From positions 682,001 through 746,000 of the forward strand of contig NZ_AP012324.1 of NCBI RefSeq assembly GCF_001025175.1: a stretch of 64,000 nt of DNA. Direction: 5' to 3'. A program made the position numbers and the translations under genes. Numbering within the stretch: position 1 is the first letter of the stretch; the number at the start of each line of letters is the position of its first letter. This document shows, piece by piece, positions 24,840 to 34,849 of the stretch. The DNA is from Bifidobacterium breve DSM 20213 = JCM 1192 (GTDB lineage Bacteria > Actinomycetota > Actinomycetes > Actinomycetales > Bifidobacteriaceae). A model generated the notes under the pieces. It saw only the letters and a list, made by a program, of their open reading frames with translations. It ran no database searches and was not told the origin of the DNA.

Positions 24840-25281
24840 GGTGGATCCATGCGCCGATGACCGGAGCGATGCTGGCGTAGGCGGCCAGATGGGCCGCGCT
24901 TTTGAAGTTGGCGAGGTCCTCGTCGTGGCCGGCGAGCAGCTTCAGCGCGGCGAGGGTCTCGTCGTTCAGGCCCGCGTCCCTGAGCGTCTCGGGCGGTAGC
25001 TGCGCGGTCCTGCGCATGGCCGTGCCGGGCAGGTAGGCGGCCGTGATCCCCATGTCCCGCGCCACCGTCAGGGGCAGGGAGCCTATGGTGTTGGGCTGGT
25101 CCACGACCGGCAATACGCGGCCGCGCCTGGAGAGGTGTTCCAGCATCGAGCGGATGGCCTTCTCGTCCTGTTTCAGCGGCTTGTCGTACAGGGTGTCGCC
25201 GTCCCGGTCGAGGGCGTGCGCGTGGTGCGCGCCCTTGCCCACGTCCAGGTGGACCCACACGTCGATGTCGTCCGGGGTCAT
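24826..25281 (-). pseudogene. IS110 family transposase with internal deletions
   Basis: From ATG 25281 (GGGAGGAACG upstream) the frame gives VWVHLDVGKGAHHAHALDRD, the first Asp of the DEDD/RuvC-like catalytic domain, and goes on to ITAAYLPGTAMRRTAQL. Then a block is missing (the usual KTDxxDA catalytic segment), followed by LAALKLLAGHDEDLA, then a second jump to SAAHLAAYASIAPVIG, the end of the Tnp_IS116 domain. The reading frame survives both deletions. At 151 residues against about 400 and without the full catalytic set, it cannot be an active recombinase. Confidence 0.8.
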
Positions 25282-25550
25282 CATCGTTCCTCCCGTCATG
25301 AAGGTTTTTCCGGTTGCCGTGGATTCGGAGGAGCCCCGGACGTCCGGCGTCGCACCCACATTACGACGAGACCTGCGCCATGCGCCCCTGAAACGTCCGT
25401 GTAGCCGGCCTGGTTCCTATCAGCGGTCATCGGGCGTCCCCGTTCCCGGCGACAACACCCCCGGATCATCAACGACAGGGCGAGAGAGTCATACCGGAAC
25501 CGGCGACCCGGCCCCGACCATCGGGACCTACCAAACATGGTAATGGGCAG
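25282..25550 (-). mobile_element. Non-coding end of the IS110 relic
   Basis: About 270 bases upstream of the transposase start, GC-rich and non-coding, with repeated inverted GC tracts. In IS110-type elements the non-coding end encodes the structured bridge (seek) RNA that guides target choice. This segment is in the right place and of a reasonable size, but I could not assign donor and target loops. The outer boundary near 25550 is an estimate from where sequence character changes. Confidence 0.45.
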
Positions 25551-25594
25551 CACTTCAGGTCGGGCAGGGCGAACGGGCTGAGGGGCAGATCGAG

Positions 25595-25639
25595 CAAACC
25601 AAGCAAACCAAGCAAGCCAAGCAAATCAAGCAAACCAAG
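25595..25639 (+). repeat. Five tandem 9-bp repeats (CAAACCAAG-like)
   Basis: CAAACCAAG is repeated five times with single-base changes. In the frame of the following membrane gene it reads Gln-Thr-Lys (or Gln-Ala-Lys, Gln-Ile-Lys) repeated five times. It could be an expandable N-terminal tract or a simple minisatellite at the IS110 border. Confidence 0.75.
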
Positions 25640-25654
25640 CCTCTGCGGCTACGC

Positions 25655-26349
25655 GTGCCTCAGTCCGTCGAACGCATCAAAGCAATGGGCCTGTACCGTG
25701 ATTACCGGGCCTTGGAGAAGAACGACAAGGTGGCGCTAACCATTGCTTTCTCCCCGGCGCTGGGTGGCATTATGGTCATCGTCAAGCTGGCGATGGGCTT
25801 GTGGCCGATGTCCGCGCTGTTCATCGTGAGCGCCGTGTATTACGCGATGCTATGCATTTCACGATTCTTCATTGTCAAAGCGCACACTCGCACCGTCAAA
25901 TAGCCGATTGCATGCAACGGTTCGCTCAGGAAAGGAACGTTTGCCATCGCACCGGCGCACTGCTGTGCTTCATCGGGTTGAGCTACGCGGCGTTCTCACT
26001 GACCATGTTTTTTACCGGTTCGCCGAACGAGTACGGTGAGATTATTGCCATTACGGTAGCCACGATTTCGTTTATCAAAATCGGCATAGCTATCCGCGGC
26101 ATGATTGTCTCGCATAAGACCCGCAACCCCCTTGACTCATCGGTTAAATTTGTGACCTTCATTGACGCGATGCTTTCGCTGGTGGTCACGCAGGATGTGC
26201 TTTTAGAGTCCCAGGGAACCGCGCACGCGGCACAATCCTCGGACCTGTTCGGTATTGGGGTCGGTACTGTGGCCGTGATTATCGGTTTGTGGATGCTATT
26301 GCGCCGCAAGTGGACTGTTGCGCCAAATTTCAACGGACGAACCGATTGA
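25655..26349 (+). pseudogene. Multispanning membrane protein split by a frameshift
   Basis: Frame one from GTG 25655 gives VERIKAMGLYRDYRALEKND and two membrane segments, ending after RFFIVKAHTRTVK at a TAG (25901-25903). A second frame then continues at once with FAQERNVCHRTGALLCFIGL, three further membrane segments and a final helix, stopping at 26349. The two parts fit together as one six-segment membrane protein, so a single frameshift near 25900 is the simplest reading; two separate small proteins are less likely. Function not known. The gene lies next to the IS110 relic. Confidence 0.65.
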
Positions 26350-26472
26350 TATGGAAGTAAGTGCAAGGGGGCATGGTACAACGGCCGCATGAGCATCCAA
26401 CCCGGTTCAGTGCCCCGTCGCAATGTCTGATTAAAATCAATCAGGCAATACCTTTCTGATGAGAAGGAATCT

Positions 26473-27180
26473 ATGGCTCAAAAGCGCCCTGTAGCGGTAG
26501 ATAAACGTCGCAAACGAATCTATACCATACGACGAATCATAGTGTTTGTATGCGCGCTGGTGTGCTGTGTGCTGGCAGTTTTCTCGACTATGGGAGCCAT
26601 GCGCGCTTGGCCCCACCCCGGCAGCGGCAATGGGAACGCAACGCCATCTCAATCAGCGGCTAAGCAATCCGTGACGCAACCAACTTCATTTGTTGAGCGC
26701 CAGCAGGTGCCTGTCTTCAACCATGCGATTCAAGAACAGCGGAACAAAGAAGCACAACGCGCACGGTGGAGCAATCCTACTGGTAAGCAACCCAACCTAT
26801 CGCAGTATTCCAATTTGAGCGTGGACGTCAGCCTCGCCAAGCAAGAGGTGTACGTCAAGTCCAATGGCAAGACCATCTACACGATGATCGCCAGCACTGG
26901 CATGGATGACGCCACACCGTACGGCACCTATACCATCAGTGCGCGCGGAGATCATTTCTATAATGCATCTGAAGGCATGGGAGCCGATTATTGGGTGCAA
27001 TTCTACGGCCCGTATCTGTTCCACTCGGTGCCCACCGGCCAGAACTTCGGCGATTATCTGGAAGATGAGGCAATGAAACTTGGACAGCCCGCCTCACACG
27101 GTTGCGTGCGCCTGACCGTGGCCGATGCCAAATGGTTCTACGATCAGGTGCCGGATGGCACGCCGGTGACTATTGCATAG
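26473..27180 (+). CDS. L,D-transpeptidase (YkuD domain), membrane-anchored
   Basis: 235 residues. A basic N-terminus and one membrane segment (about residues 20-42) anchor it outside the membrane, followed by a low-complexity linker and the YkuD domain: NLSVDVSLAKQEVYV at its start, HSVPTG, and the active site QPASHGCVRLTVADA with Cys211. These enzymes make 3-3 cross-links or attach proteins to peptidoglycan, and confer carbapenem-tolerant cross-linking. GAAGGAATCT precedes ATG 26473. A 15-bp tandem duplication covers its stop codon. Confidence 0.92.
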   Translation: MAQKRPVAVDKRRKRIYTIRRIIVFVCALVCCVLAVFSTMGAMRAWPHPGSGNGNATPSQSAAKQSVTQPTSFVERQQVPVFNHAIQEQRNKEAQRARWSNPTGKQPNLSQYSNLSVDVSLAKQEVYVKSNGKTIYTMIASTGMDDATPYGTYTISARGDHFYNASEGMGADYWVQFYGPYLFHSVPTGQNFGDYLEDEAMKLGQPASHGCVRLTVADAKWFYDQVPDGTPVTIA

Positions 27181-27204
27181 CAATCGTATGCATAGCAATC
27201 GTAT
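27175..27204 (+). repeat. Tandem duplication of 15 bp across the transpeptidase stop codon
   Basis: GCATAGCAATCGTAT occurs twice in a row, 27175-27189 and 27190-27204. The first copy holds the TAG stop of the transpeptidase gene. It looks like a recent slip-strand duplication; the second copy lies outside the coding sequence. Confidence 0.85.
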
Positions 27205-27275
27205 GGCGTCGGCAGACTGGTGCTTTGAGGCTCGACTCATCAGAGGAAATGCTATCGGTTCAGGAAAGAACCCGG

Positions 27276-28064
27276 TCAGCGCTCCTCAGGTGGTCGATAC
27301 TGGTCGTCTGAGGTAAAGCAGGTGCGGTATACCATGACCATGATTAGGCCATCGGCCAGCAGTGTCAGCGCGGCAATCGCACCGAACACCACGAACTGAT
27401 ATTTGGCGGCATTCAGCGGATCGCCACCGGCAATCACTTGGCCGGCCATCATGCCAGGAATCGTTACGATGCCGCTGGAAGCCAGCGAAGCAGTGGTTGG
27501 CAATAGGCCCAAACGAATCGAGGAGACGATGGAGGGACGCGCTGCCTCCCAAGGGGTTGCGCCCAACGCCAGCATCATATCCACTTCGTCGCGCCGCTCT
27601 TCCATGCTTTCATAGAATCGGCTCAACCCCACCGCCAAGGCAGTGACGGTATTGCCCAACAACATGCCGGTCAACGGCACTACCAGCTGCGGCGCATACC
27701 ACGGATGCGGGCGCACAATGAGTTCGGTGACCAGCGCCAGCATAAGCAGCATCGTAATGACCAAACTCAGAAATATCGGGCCAGCCAGACCCTTGGGAAT
27801 GCCTCGGGCGCGCGACATCACGATTTGCACGGCGGCAATCAGCATAACCGCCATCAATGCGAACACCATCCACACGCTGTTCGAACGGATTACATAGCCA
27901 ATAATGAAGCCCATGGCGCACAGCTGCACCAATGCGCGGCATGACGACCACATCAAGGTCTTGCCAATACCCATGTGCATCAGTTCGCTGATAATGGCCG
28001 CCACGGCCACCATGCCCAACGCCAGGACGAGACCCCAGACGTCGATGTCGTAGGCGCCGTTCAT
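27276..28064 (-). CDS. fetB: FetB/YbbM-like ABC export permease (UPF0014)
   Basis: 262 residues with about seven membrane helices. VQIVMSRARGIPKGL, PLTGMLLGNTVTALAVGLSR and ALGATPWEAARPSIVSSIRL are hallmarks of the UPF0014/FetB family. In E. coli FetAB exports iron and protects against oxidative stress. The start overlaps the ATPase gene's stop by four bases, so the pair is a single unit. The gene may therefore serve metal homeostasis, but the metal is inferred only from the family. Confidence 0.88.
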   Translation of the reverse strand: MNGAYDIDVWGLVLALGMVAVAAIISELMHMGIGKTLMWSSCRALVQLCAMGFIIGYVIRSNSVWMVFALMAVMLIAAVQIVMSRARGIPKGLAGPIFLSLVITMLLMLALVTELIVRPHPWYAPQLVVPLTGMLLGNTVTALAVGLSRFYESMEERRDEVDMMLALGATPWEAARPSIVSSIRLGLLPTTASLASSGIVTIPGMMAGQVIAGGDPLNAAKYQFVVFGAIAALTLLADGLIMVMVYRTCFTSDDQYRPPEER

Positions 28065-28777
28065 GGGCGCACCTCCTTATCCCGCGTCAGATCGGTGAGC
28101 CGTCCCGCATCGAGCATCAGCGTGCGGGTGGCGCGTCCGTCCGGCGGACGGTGTCGGATGCGGATGATCGCCATGCCGTGTGCGGCCGCGTCCGCCATGA
28201 TCGCGGCCACTTTGGATGCGTTGTCGTCGTCGAGTCCGGCGTCCACCTCATCGGCCAGCAGCACTTTCGGGTCGGTGAGCAGCGTGCGGGCCAACGCCAC
28301 GCGCGCCGCCTGGCCGCCCGACAGGTCATGCGGCGTGCGCGTCAGGTCGATGTCCTCGCATCCCATCGCGTCCAGGGTCGTGCGGATGCGTTCGTCGGGC
28401 AGCAGCCGCGCGGCCTTACCCTCCTTGCCTCGAATCGCGAGCGTCCAGGGCAGCCGGATCGCCTCGGCCACGTCCTTGCCGGTCAGGATCGGTTTTTGCG
28501 GCAGGTAGGAGACGTCCCGCCGCCATTGCTGCGCGCTGAATTCGTCACTGCCCACGCCGTCGAGGACGAACGTGCCGTGCGCGTGCGGGTTGAGTCGGGC
28601 GCATGCGGTCAGCAGACTCGATTTGCCGGAGCCGGATGGGCCCACCAGGTCGATGATGTCGCCGCGCTCCATGCCGAAGGACAGGTTGTCGAACACCGTG
28701 CGTTCGTCGTCTGCCGGCGATTGCGCGGGGACGACGCAGGACACGGACATGGCTTCGAAGAAGGGTCGCATATTCAT
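28061..28777 (-). CDS. fetA: ABC transporter ATP-binding protein, FetA-like
   Basis: About 238 residues. Walker A GPSGSGKSSLL near residue 45, signature DLSGGQAARVALARTLL, Walker B VLLADEVDAGLD and H-loop His in RIRHRP. Walker B ends in DEVDAG rather than the usual DEPTSALD, with the catalytic Glu kept. Partner of the downstream FetB-like permease (4-base overlap). The 5' limit is uncertain: ATG codons at 28777, 28771 and 28750 are in frame and none has a good ribosome site. Confidence 0.85.
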   Translation of the reverse strand: MNMRPFFEAMSVSCVVPAQSPADDERTVFDNLSFGMERGDIIDLVGPSGSGKSSLLTACARLNPHAHGTFVLDGVGSDEFSAQQWRRDVSYLPQKPILTGKDVAEAIRLPWTLAIRGKEGKAARLLPDERIRTTLDAMGCEDIDLTRTPHDLSGGQAARVALARTLLTDPKVLLADEVDAGLDDDNASKVAAIMADAAAHGMAIIRIRHRPPDGRATRTLMLDAGRLTDLTRDKEVRP

Positions 28778-28904
28778 CCAGTCTAGTCGGGGGTTCACGT
28801 GGGAAACCCCAGCGTTCACTTCCTGTATACCCGGTGTGGCATAATAACCAAGGCAATTTTTGGGCTTTGCCTAAGCTAGTTTGAATTTGAAATAGGTGAA
28901 TAAC

Positions 28905-29468
28905 GTGGCACAGACTACTAACGACATCAAGAACGGATCCGTCCTGAACCTCGACGGCCAGCTGTGGACCGTCATGAAGTTCCAGCACGTCAAGCCGGGC
29001 AAGGGCCCTGCCTTCGTGCGCACCACCATCAAGAACGTGCTCTCCGGCAAAATCGTCGACAAGACCTTCAATGCTGGCATGAAGATGGAATTCGAGACCG
29101 TGGACAACCGTACCCTCCAGTACTCCTACGAGGACGGCGACAACTTCGTGTTCATGGACATGACCACCTACGATCAGATCATGATTCCGAAGACCCTCGT
29201 GGGTGACAAGGCCAAGTTCCTGCTCGAAGGCACCGACTGCCTCATCTCCTTCCACGACGGCACTCCGCTGAACGTCGACCTGCCGGGCTCCGTGATCCTG
29301 ACCATCACCCACACCGAGCCGGGCCTGCAGGGCAACCGCTCCAACGCCGGCACCAAGCCCGCCACCGTGGAGACCGGCGCCGAGATTCAGGTGCCGCTGT
29401 TCATCAACGAGGGCGACCGCGTCAAGATCAACACCGAGGATGGCTCCTACACCGGCCGCGAAAACTGA
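28905..29468 (+). CDS. efp: Translation elongation factor P
   Basis: 187 residues, three beta-barrel domains as usual. The KOW-like N-domain has [12 protein letters not shown], whose Lys33 at the loop tip is the residue that enters the peptidyl-transferase centre to relieve stalling at proline runs. The C-terminal signature [20 protein letters not shown] is intact. GTG 28905 is chosen because GAAATAGGTG lies eight bases upstream and it gives the normal [10 protein letters not shown] start. It is followed by nusB after 54 bases, the conserved actinobacterial order. Confidence 0.97.
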   Translation: MAQTTNDIKNGSVLNLDGQLWTVMKFQHVKPGKGPAFVRTTIKNVLSGKIVDKTFNAGMKMEFETVDNRTLQYSYEDGDNFVFMDMTTYDQIMIPKTLVGDKAKFLLEGTDCLISFHDGTPLNVDLPGSVILTITHTEPGLQGNRSNAGTKPATVETGAEIQVPLFINEGDRVKINTEDGSYTGREN

Positions 29469-29522
29469 TCTTCTCCACGCAACATACCTAGTCGACAGTC
29501 GAACCAAAGGACCAGCAGCAGT

Positions 29523-30053
29523 ATGGCACGTTCCACCGCGCGCAAAAGGGCGTTGAACACTCTGTACGAGGCCGACGAAAAGGGTCAGGACATCCTTTCC
29601 CTGCTTGATGAGCGCATCGCGCATCCCGGTGCTCAGACCCCGCTTCCCGACTACGCCATCGACATCGTCAAGGGCGTGGCCGAACACCGCCGCCAGATCG
29701 ACATGACCCTGGACGATCACTCCACGGGTTGGAAGGTCAGGCGCATGGGCGTGGTCGATCGCAACATCCTGCGTATCGCTGCTTGGGAGATCCTGTTCAA
29801 CGACGAGGTGCCGGACAAGGTGGCCATCGACGAGGCCCTGGCATTGGCCAAGACCCTGTGCGATGACGATTCACCTGCCTTTATCCACGGCCTGCTTTCC
29901 GCGGTGTGCAATGCGAAGAACACCGAGCCCGCGGGATCGGTGGACGATGAGCCCGCCGAGGAATCGAACGAACCGGACCAGTCCGGTCAAACCGATTTTC
30001 CTGCATCCGAGCCCGCCGCCCCGTCCGCTGAGACCCAGCCGACGGTCGATTAG
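29523..30053 (+). CDS. nusB: Transcription antitermination factor NusB
   Basis: 176 residues. The NusB fold is clear: RSTARKRALNTLYEADEKGQ at the start, then DYAIDIVKGVAEHRRQID and VDRNILRIAAWEILFNDEVP with AIDEALALAKTLCDDDSPAF. It binds boxA RNA with S10 during rRNA transcription. The last 40 residues are an acidic, Pro- and Ser-rich tail beyond the usual 140 residues, probably disordered. A rho-independent terminator follows directly. Confidence 0.96.
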   Translation: MARSTARKRALNTLYEADEKGQDILSLLDERIAHPGAQTPLPDYAIDIVKGVAEHRRQIDMTLDDHSTGWKVRRMGVVDRNILRIAAWEILFNDEVPDKVAIDEALALAKTLCDDDSPAFIHGLLSAVCNAKNTEPAGSVDDEPAEESNEPDQSGQTDFPASEPAAPSAETQPTVD

Positions 30054-30065
30054 TCATTTGTTTTC

Positions 30066-30090
30066 AAGCCTCCCTCCGGGAGGCTTTTTT
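30066..30090 (+). terminator. Rho-independent terminator after efp-nusB
   Basis: AAGCCTCC CTCC GGGAGGCTT followed by TTTTT. Stem of eight base pairs with a T-run, immediately after the nusB stop. Confidence 0.9.
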
Positions 30091-30123
30091 ATGGGCGGAA
30101 CAACTTTCCGCTGTGATTGTCCA

Positions 30124-30158
30124 AGCCGGTTGTGAGCCGGCTGCCCCGCCAGCGGGGC
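30124..30158 (+). promoter_or_regulatory. Two adjacent hairpins in the carA leader
   Basis: AGCCGG-TTGTGAG-CCGGCT (30124-30142) is followed without gap by GCCCCGC-CA-GCGGGGC (30143-30158), about 80 bases before the carA start. They could belong to a pyrimidine-responsive leader, but no PyrR-type anti-terminator or T-run is seen, so their role is open. Confidence 0.4.
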
Positions 30159-30240
30159 GAGACTTCGCGCGCACCGGCGTGTGAGTCTGCGCTGGCCGTT
30201 AACCTTGGTACGAATACCCGAAAAACATAAGGGGGTTTTG

Positions 30241-31464
30241 GTGAGCCAGAACGAGTCCGGAACCATCGCAATTCCGATGTATGACAAGGACGATGCAGTC
30301 CTCGTTTTGGAAGACGGACAGGTATATGTGGGGGAGCCGTATGGCGCCCTGGGCGAGACGACCGGTGAGATCGTCTTCGCCACCGGCATGACCGGATACC
30401 AGGAGACGCTCACCGATCCGAGCTACGATCGCCAGATCGTCGTGCAGACCTTCCCGCACATCGGAGACACCGGCGTGAACGGCGAGGATCCCGAATCCTC
30501 GCGCATCTGGGTGGCCGGCTACATCGTGCGTGATCCCTCCCCGAACGTGAGTAACTGGCGTGCTGAGGGCAGCTTGGACGATGACCTGGTCAAGAACGGT
30601 ATCGTTGGCCTGAGCCATATCGACACCCGTAAGCTGGTACGCCACCTGCGTTCCGCAGGCGTGATGCGCGCCGGCATCTTCTCCGGCGAGGCTTTGGTCG
30701 ATGCCGCTACCGGCAAGCTCAAGACCATCGAGCAACTGCTTGAGGATGTCAAGAACACCCCGCCGATGCAGGGCCTGAGCCTGTACGACGAAGTCTCCAC
30801 CAAGGAGACTTACACCATCGAGCCGTGCGGCGAATACGAAGGCAAGGAGCCGCTGTACACCGTGGCCGCCGTGGACCTTGGCATCAAAGGCATGACCCCG
30901 CATCGTATGGCCGAGCGCGGATGTCGCGTGCACGTGGTGCCCTCCACCATCACCTTTGCCGAACTCGAAGCCCTGAACCCGGACGGTGTCTTCTTCTCCA
31001 ATGGCCCGGGCGATCCGGAACAGGCCGGCCCCGAAATCGAACTGTTGCGTCAGGTGCTCGATGCCGGCTACCCGTTCTTCGGCATCTGCTTCGGTAACCA
31101 GTTGCTGGGCCGTGCGCTCGGCTTTGGCACTTACAAGCTGAAGTTCGGCCATCGTGGCATCAACCAGCCGGTCAAGGATCTGACCACCGGCAAGGTCGAG
31201 GTCACCGCCCACAACCACGGCTTCGCGGTCGACGCCCCGATTGGCAAGCAGGTCGATGCACCATTCGAAAACGGCAAGTACGGCAAGGTGTTCGTCTCCC
31301 ACATCGATCTGAACGATGACGTGGTCGAAGGCCTGCAGTGCGTGGACATTCCCGCGTTCTCCGTGCAGTACCACCCGGAGGCCGCAGCCGGTCCGCACGA
31401 TGCGGCCTACCTGTTCGACCGTTTCTGCGAACTTATGAAGAACAACCCCAAGGAAGGTAAGTGA
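30241..31464 (+). CDS. carA: Carbamoyl-phosphate synthase small subunit (glutaminase)
   Basis: 407 residues. N-terminal CPSase small-chain domain ([31 protein letters not shown]) and class I amidotransferase domain with the nucleophile elbow [16 protein letters not shown] (Cys) and the His-Glu pair in [13 protein letters not shown]. It releases ammonia from glutamine and channels it to CarB for pyrimidine and arginine synthesis. GTG 30241 follows AAGGGGG. One base separates its stop from carB. Confidence 0.96.
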   Translation: MSQNESGTIAIPMYDKDDAVLVLEDGQVYVGEPYGALGETTGEIVFATGMTGYQETLTDPSYDRQIVVQTFPHIGDTGVNGEDPESSRIWVAGYIVRDPSPNVSNWRAEGSLDDDLVKNGIVGLSHIDTRKLVRHLRSAGVMRAGIFSGEALVDAATGKLKTIEQLLEDVKNTPPMQGLSLYDEVSTKETYTIEPCGEYEGKEPLYTVAAVDLGIKGMTPHRMAERGCRVHVVPSTITFAELEALNPDGVFFSNGPGDPEQAGPEIELLRQVLDAGYPFFGICFGNQLLGRALGFGTYKLKFGHRGINQPVKDLTTGKVEVTAHNHGFAVDAPIGKQVDAPFENGKYGKVFVSHIDLNDDVVEGLQCVDIPAFSVQYHPEAAAGPHDAAYLFDRFCELMKNNPKEGK

Positions 31465-31465
31465 T

Positions 31466-34400
31466 ATGCCGAAGCGCACCGACATCAAATCCGTGATGGT
31501 CATCGGCTCCGGCCCGATCGTGATCGGTCAGGCTGCTGAGTTCGATTACTCGGGCACCCAGGCATGCCGCGTCCTTCGTGAGGAAGGCATCCGCGTCATC
31601 CTCGTCAACTCCAACCCGGCCACCATCATGACTGACCCGGAGATGGCCGACGCCACCTACATCGAGCCGATCGCCACCCCGATCCTCGAGCAGATCATCG
31701 CCAAGGAACGCCCCGACGCGCTGCTGCCCACCCTCGGTGGCCAGACCGCGCTGAATGCCGCCATGGCGTTGGGCGAGGCAGGCGTGCTCAAGAAGTACAA
31801 TGTCGAGCTGATCGGGGCCTCCCTGGAAGCCATCGACCGCGGCGAGGACCGTGAGCTGTTCAAGAAGGTCGTGGACGAGGCCGGTGCCGAATCCGCCCGT
31901 TCCCGCATCGCGCACAGCCTTGAGGAATGCGACAAGATCGCCGAAGAACTCGGCTATCCGCTGGTCGTACGCCCGAGCTTCACCATGGGTGGCCTGGGCT
32001 CCGGCATCGCCCACGACGAAGAGGAGCTGCACCGCATCGCCGGCGCCGGCATCCATTACTCACCCACCGACGAAGTCCTGATTGAAGAGGGCATCGAAGG
32101 CTGGAAGGAATTCGAGCTCGAGCTCATGCGCGACCGCAACGACAACGTCGTGGTCGTCTGCCCGATTGAAAACGTCGACCCGGTCGGCGTGCACACCGGT
32201 GACTCCATCACCGTGGCCCCTTGCTTCACCCTGACCGATCGCGAATACCAGAAGCTGCGTGACATCGGCATCGCCATCATCCGCGGCGTGGGCGTGGACA
32301 CCGGCGGCTGCAACATCCAGTTCGCCATCCATCCGAAGACCGGTCGCATCATCGTCATCGAGATGAACCCGCGTGTTTCCCGTTCCTCCGCTCTGGCGTC
32401 CAAGGCCACCGGCTTCCCGATCGCCAAGATCGCCACCAAGCTGGCTCTCGGCTACACGCTGGACGAGATTCGCAACGACATCACCCAGTCCACGCCGGCC
32501 TCCTTCGAGCCGACCATCGACTACGTGGTCACCAAGGTGCCGCGCTTCGCATTCGAGAAGTTCCCGGGTGCCGACCCCACCCTGACCACCTCCATGAAGT
32601 CCGTGGGCGAGGCCATGGCTCTGGCCGGCAACTTCCAGGAGTCCCTCGGCAAGGCCATGCGCTCCATTGACAAGCGTCACATGGGCTTCAACTGGGACGG
32701 CGACAAGCCGTCCGCAGATGAGGTAGCTGAGTTGCTCAAGGCCATTCATACGCCGACCGAACACCGCTACCTGCAGCTCATGCGTGCCATCTGGGGTGGC
32801 GCAACGCTGGATCAGCTGTATGCGGCCACCAAGATCGACCCGTGGTTCCTGAAGCAGCTGCTGCTCATCAACGAGACTGCACAGGCCGTGCGCGAGGCCG
32901 AGACTCTGACCCCGAAGCTGCTCAAGAAGGCGAAGCTCGCCGGCCTGTCCGACGTGCAGATCGCCCATCTTCGCAGCCTCGGCGACGAAGGCGAGAACAC
33001 CATCCGCGAATTGCGCTGGAACTATGGCCTCAAGCCCGTCTACAAGACCGTCGACACCTGTGCCGCAGAGTTTGATGCGGCCACGCCGTACTACTACAGC
33101 TGCTACGCCGATGAGACCGAACTTCGTCCGCGTGAGCGCGAGGCGGTCATCATCCTGGGTTCCGGCCCGAACCGCATCGGTCAGGGCATCGAGTTCGACT
33201 ACACGTGCGTGCACGCCGTGCAGGAGCTCGGTAAGGACTATGACACCATCATGGTCAACTGCAACCCGGAAACCGTGTCCACCGATTACGACATGTCCGA
33301 CCGCCTCTACTTTGAGCCGCTCACCTTCGAAGACGTGCTCGAGATCTACGAGGCCGAGAAGAAGATGGGCCCGGTCAAGGGCGTTATCGTCCAGCTCGGT
33401 GGCCAGACCCCGCTCTCGCTGGCCGCACGTCTGAAGGCCGCCGGTGTGCCGATTCTCGGCACCACCCCGGAGTCCATCGACTTGGCCGAGAACCGTGAGC
33501 TGTTCGGCGAGGTCCTTAAGAAGGCGGAGATGAATGCCCCGCGTTACGGCACTGCCCTGAGCCTCGAAGAGGCCAAGGAAGCCGCACATCGCATCGGCTA
33601 TCCGGTGCTGGTGCGCCCGAGCTACGTTCTCGGTGGCCGCGGCATGGAAATCGTTTATGACGACAAGCAGCTCAACAAGTACGTGGATCGCGCGCTTGCC
33701 GAGGCCCAGGCCGATACGGTGGTCTCTGGCCGTCTGCCCTCCCCGTTGCTGATCGATAAGTTCCTGCAGGATGCCATCGAAATCGATGTCGATGCGCTGT
33801 TCGACGGCAAGGAGCTGTACATCGGCGGCATTATGGAACACGTCGAGGAAGCCGGCGTCCATTCCGGCGACGCCGCCTGCACCCTGCCGCCGTCTACGCT
33901 GTCCGACGACCAGATTCGCCGTCTGCGCGAAGGCACCTACGCCATCGCCGCCGGCTGCCACGTGCAGGGTCTGATCAACGTGCAGTACGCCTTCATGGCC
34001 AACACGCTGTACGTCATCGAAGCCAACCCGCGTGCTTCCCGTACCGTGCCGTTCGCATCCAAGGCCACCGGTGTGGCTCTGGCCAAGGCCGCCGCTCGCA
34101 TTATGGCCGGCGAGACCATTGCCGACCAGCGCGCCAACGGTCTGCTGCTACCCAAGGGCGACGGTGGTGACATCCACCCCGGCCAGCAGGTCGCGGTCAA
34201 GGAATCCGTGCTGCCGTTCAAGCGTTTCCGCACTCCGGTGGGCAAGACCGTCGACATTCTGCTCGGACCTGAGATGCGTTCCACCGGTGAGGTCATGGGC
34301 TTCGACCGTGACTTCCCGCACGCCTTCGCCAAGAGCCAGCTCGCCGCCTATGACGGTGGCCTGCCGACCCACGGCAACGTGTTCATCTCCGTGAACGACA

Positions 34401-34849
34401 CTGACAAGCGACAGCTGCCGCTGCTCGCAGTACGCCTCGAAGAGCTTGGCTTCAAGCTTTGGGCCACTGAGGGCACCGCTTCCGTGCTGCGCCGTTACGG
34501 CATCGACTCAAACATCGTGGACAAGATCAGCACCCGTGTGGACACCGATCCGGAAGCTCCGGTTGAGGTGCATCATGCCGCCGGATCCGTGGGCAAGAAT
34601 GTGGTTCAGCTCATCGAAGAGGGCAAGATCGACATGATTCTCAACACGCCGAACTCCCGCGGCTCCCGCTCCGATGGCTATTCCATCCGCGCCGCCGCCA
34701 TCGCCGCCGATTTGCCGCAGTTCACCACCATTACCGAGTTCCAAGCCGCACTGCTCGCCATCGAGGCCGTGAAGCATAATGATTATCAGATCATGAGCAT
34801 CCAGGAGCATTCGAAGCAGCTGTTCGAATTGGAGAAACAGGAGTTCTGA
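31466..34849 (+). CDS. carB: Carbamoyl-phosphate synthase large subunit
   Basis: 1127 residues (family about 1070-1120). Two homologous ATP-grasp halves: the first begins [20 protein letters not shown], the second [23 protein letters not shown]-binding loops [14 protein letters not shown] and [14 protein letters not shown] are complete, and [20 protein letters not shown] and [20 protein letters not shown] are both present. The C-terminal MGS-like allosteric domain ([16 protein letters not shown]) is intact. It overlaps the next gene by one base. Confidence 0.97.
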   Translation: MPKRTDIKSVMVIGSGPIVIGQAAEFDYSGTQACRVLREEGIRVILVNSNPATIMTDPEMADATYIEPIATPILEQIIAKERPDALLPTLGGQTALNAAMALGEAGVLKKYNVELIGASLEAIDRGEDRELFKKVVDEAGAESARSRIAHSLEECDKIAEELGYPLVVRPSFTMGGLGSGIAHDEEELHRIAGAGIHYSPTDEVLIEEGIEGWKEFELELMRDRNDNVVVVCPIENVDPVGVHTGDSITVAPCFTLTDREYQKLRDIGIAIIRGVGVDTGGCNIQFAIHPKTGRIIVIEMNPRVSRSSALASKATGFPIAKIATKLALGYTLDEIRNDITQSTPASFEPTIDYVVTKVPRFAFEKFPGADPTLTTSMKSVGEAMALAGNFQESLGKAMRSIDKRHMGFNWDGDKPSADEVAELLKAIHTPTEHRYLQLMRAIWGGATLDQLYAATKIDPWFLKQLLLINETAQAVREAETLTPKLLKKAKLAGLSDVQIAHLRSLGDEGENTIRELRWNYGLKPVYKTVDTCAAEFDAATPYYYSCYADETELRPREREAVIILGSGPNRIGQGIEFDYTCVHAVQELGKDYDTIMVNCNPETVSTDYDMSDRLYFEPLTFEDVLEIYEAEKKMGPVKGVIVQLGGQTPLSLAARLKAAGVPILGTTPESIDLAENRELFGEVLKKAEMNAPRYGTALSLEEAKEAAHRIGYPVLVRPSYVLGGRGMEIVYDDKQLNKYVDRALAEAQADTVVSGRLPSPLLIDKFLQDAIEIDVDALFDGKELYIGGIMEHVEEAGVHSGDAACTLPPSTLSDDQIRRLREGTYAIAAGCHVQGLINVQYAFMANTLYVIEANPRASRTVPFASKATGVALAKAAARIMAGETIADQRANGLLLPKGDGGDIHPGQQVAVKESVLPFKRFRTPVGKTVDILLGPEMRSTGEVMGFDRDFPHAFAKSQLAAYDGGLPTHGNVFISVNDTDKRQLPLLAVRLEELGFKLWATEGTASVLRRYGIDSNIVDKISTRVDTDPEAPVEVHHAAGSVGKNVVQLIEEGKIDMILNTPNSRGSRSDGYSIRAAAIAADLPQFTTITEFQAALLAIEAVKHNDYQIMSIQEHSKQLFELEKQEF

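Noticed and set aside
32060..33961. 633-codon open frame on the minus strand
   Set aside because: Lies fully antisense to carB, follows its codon structure and has the Val/Ala/Gly/His-rich composition of a shadow frame.
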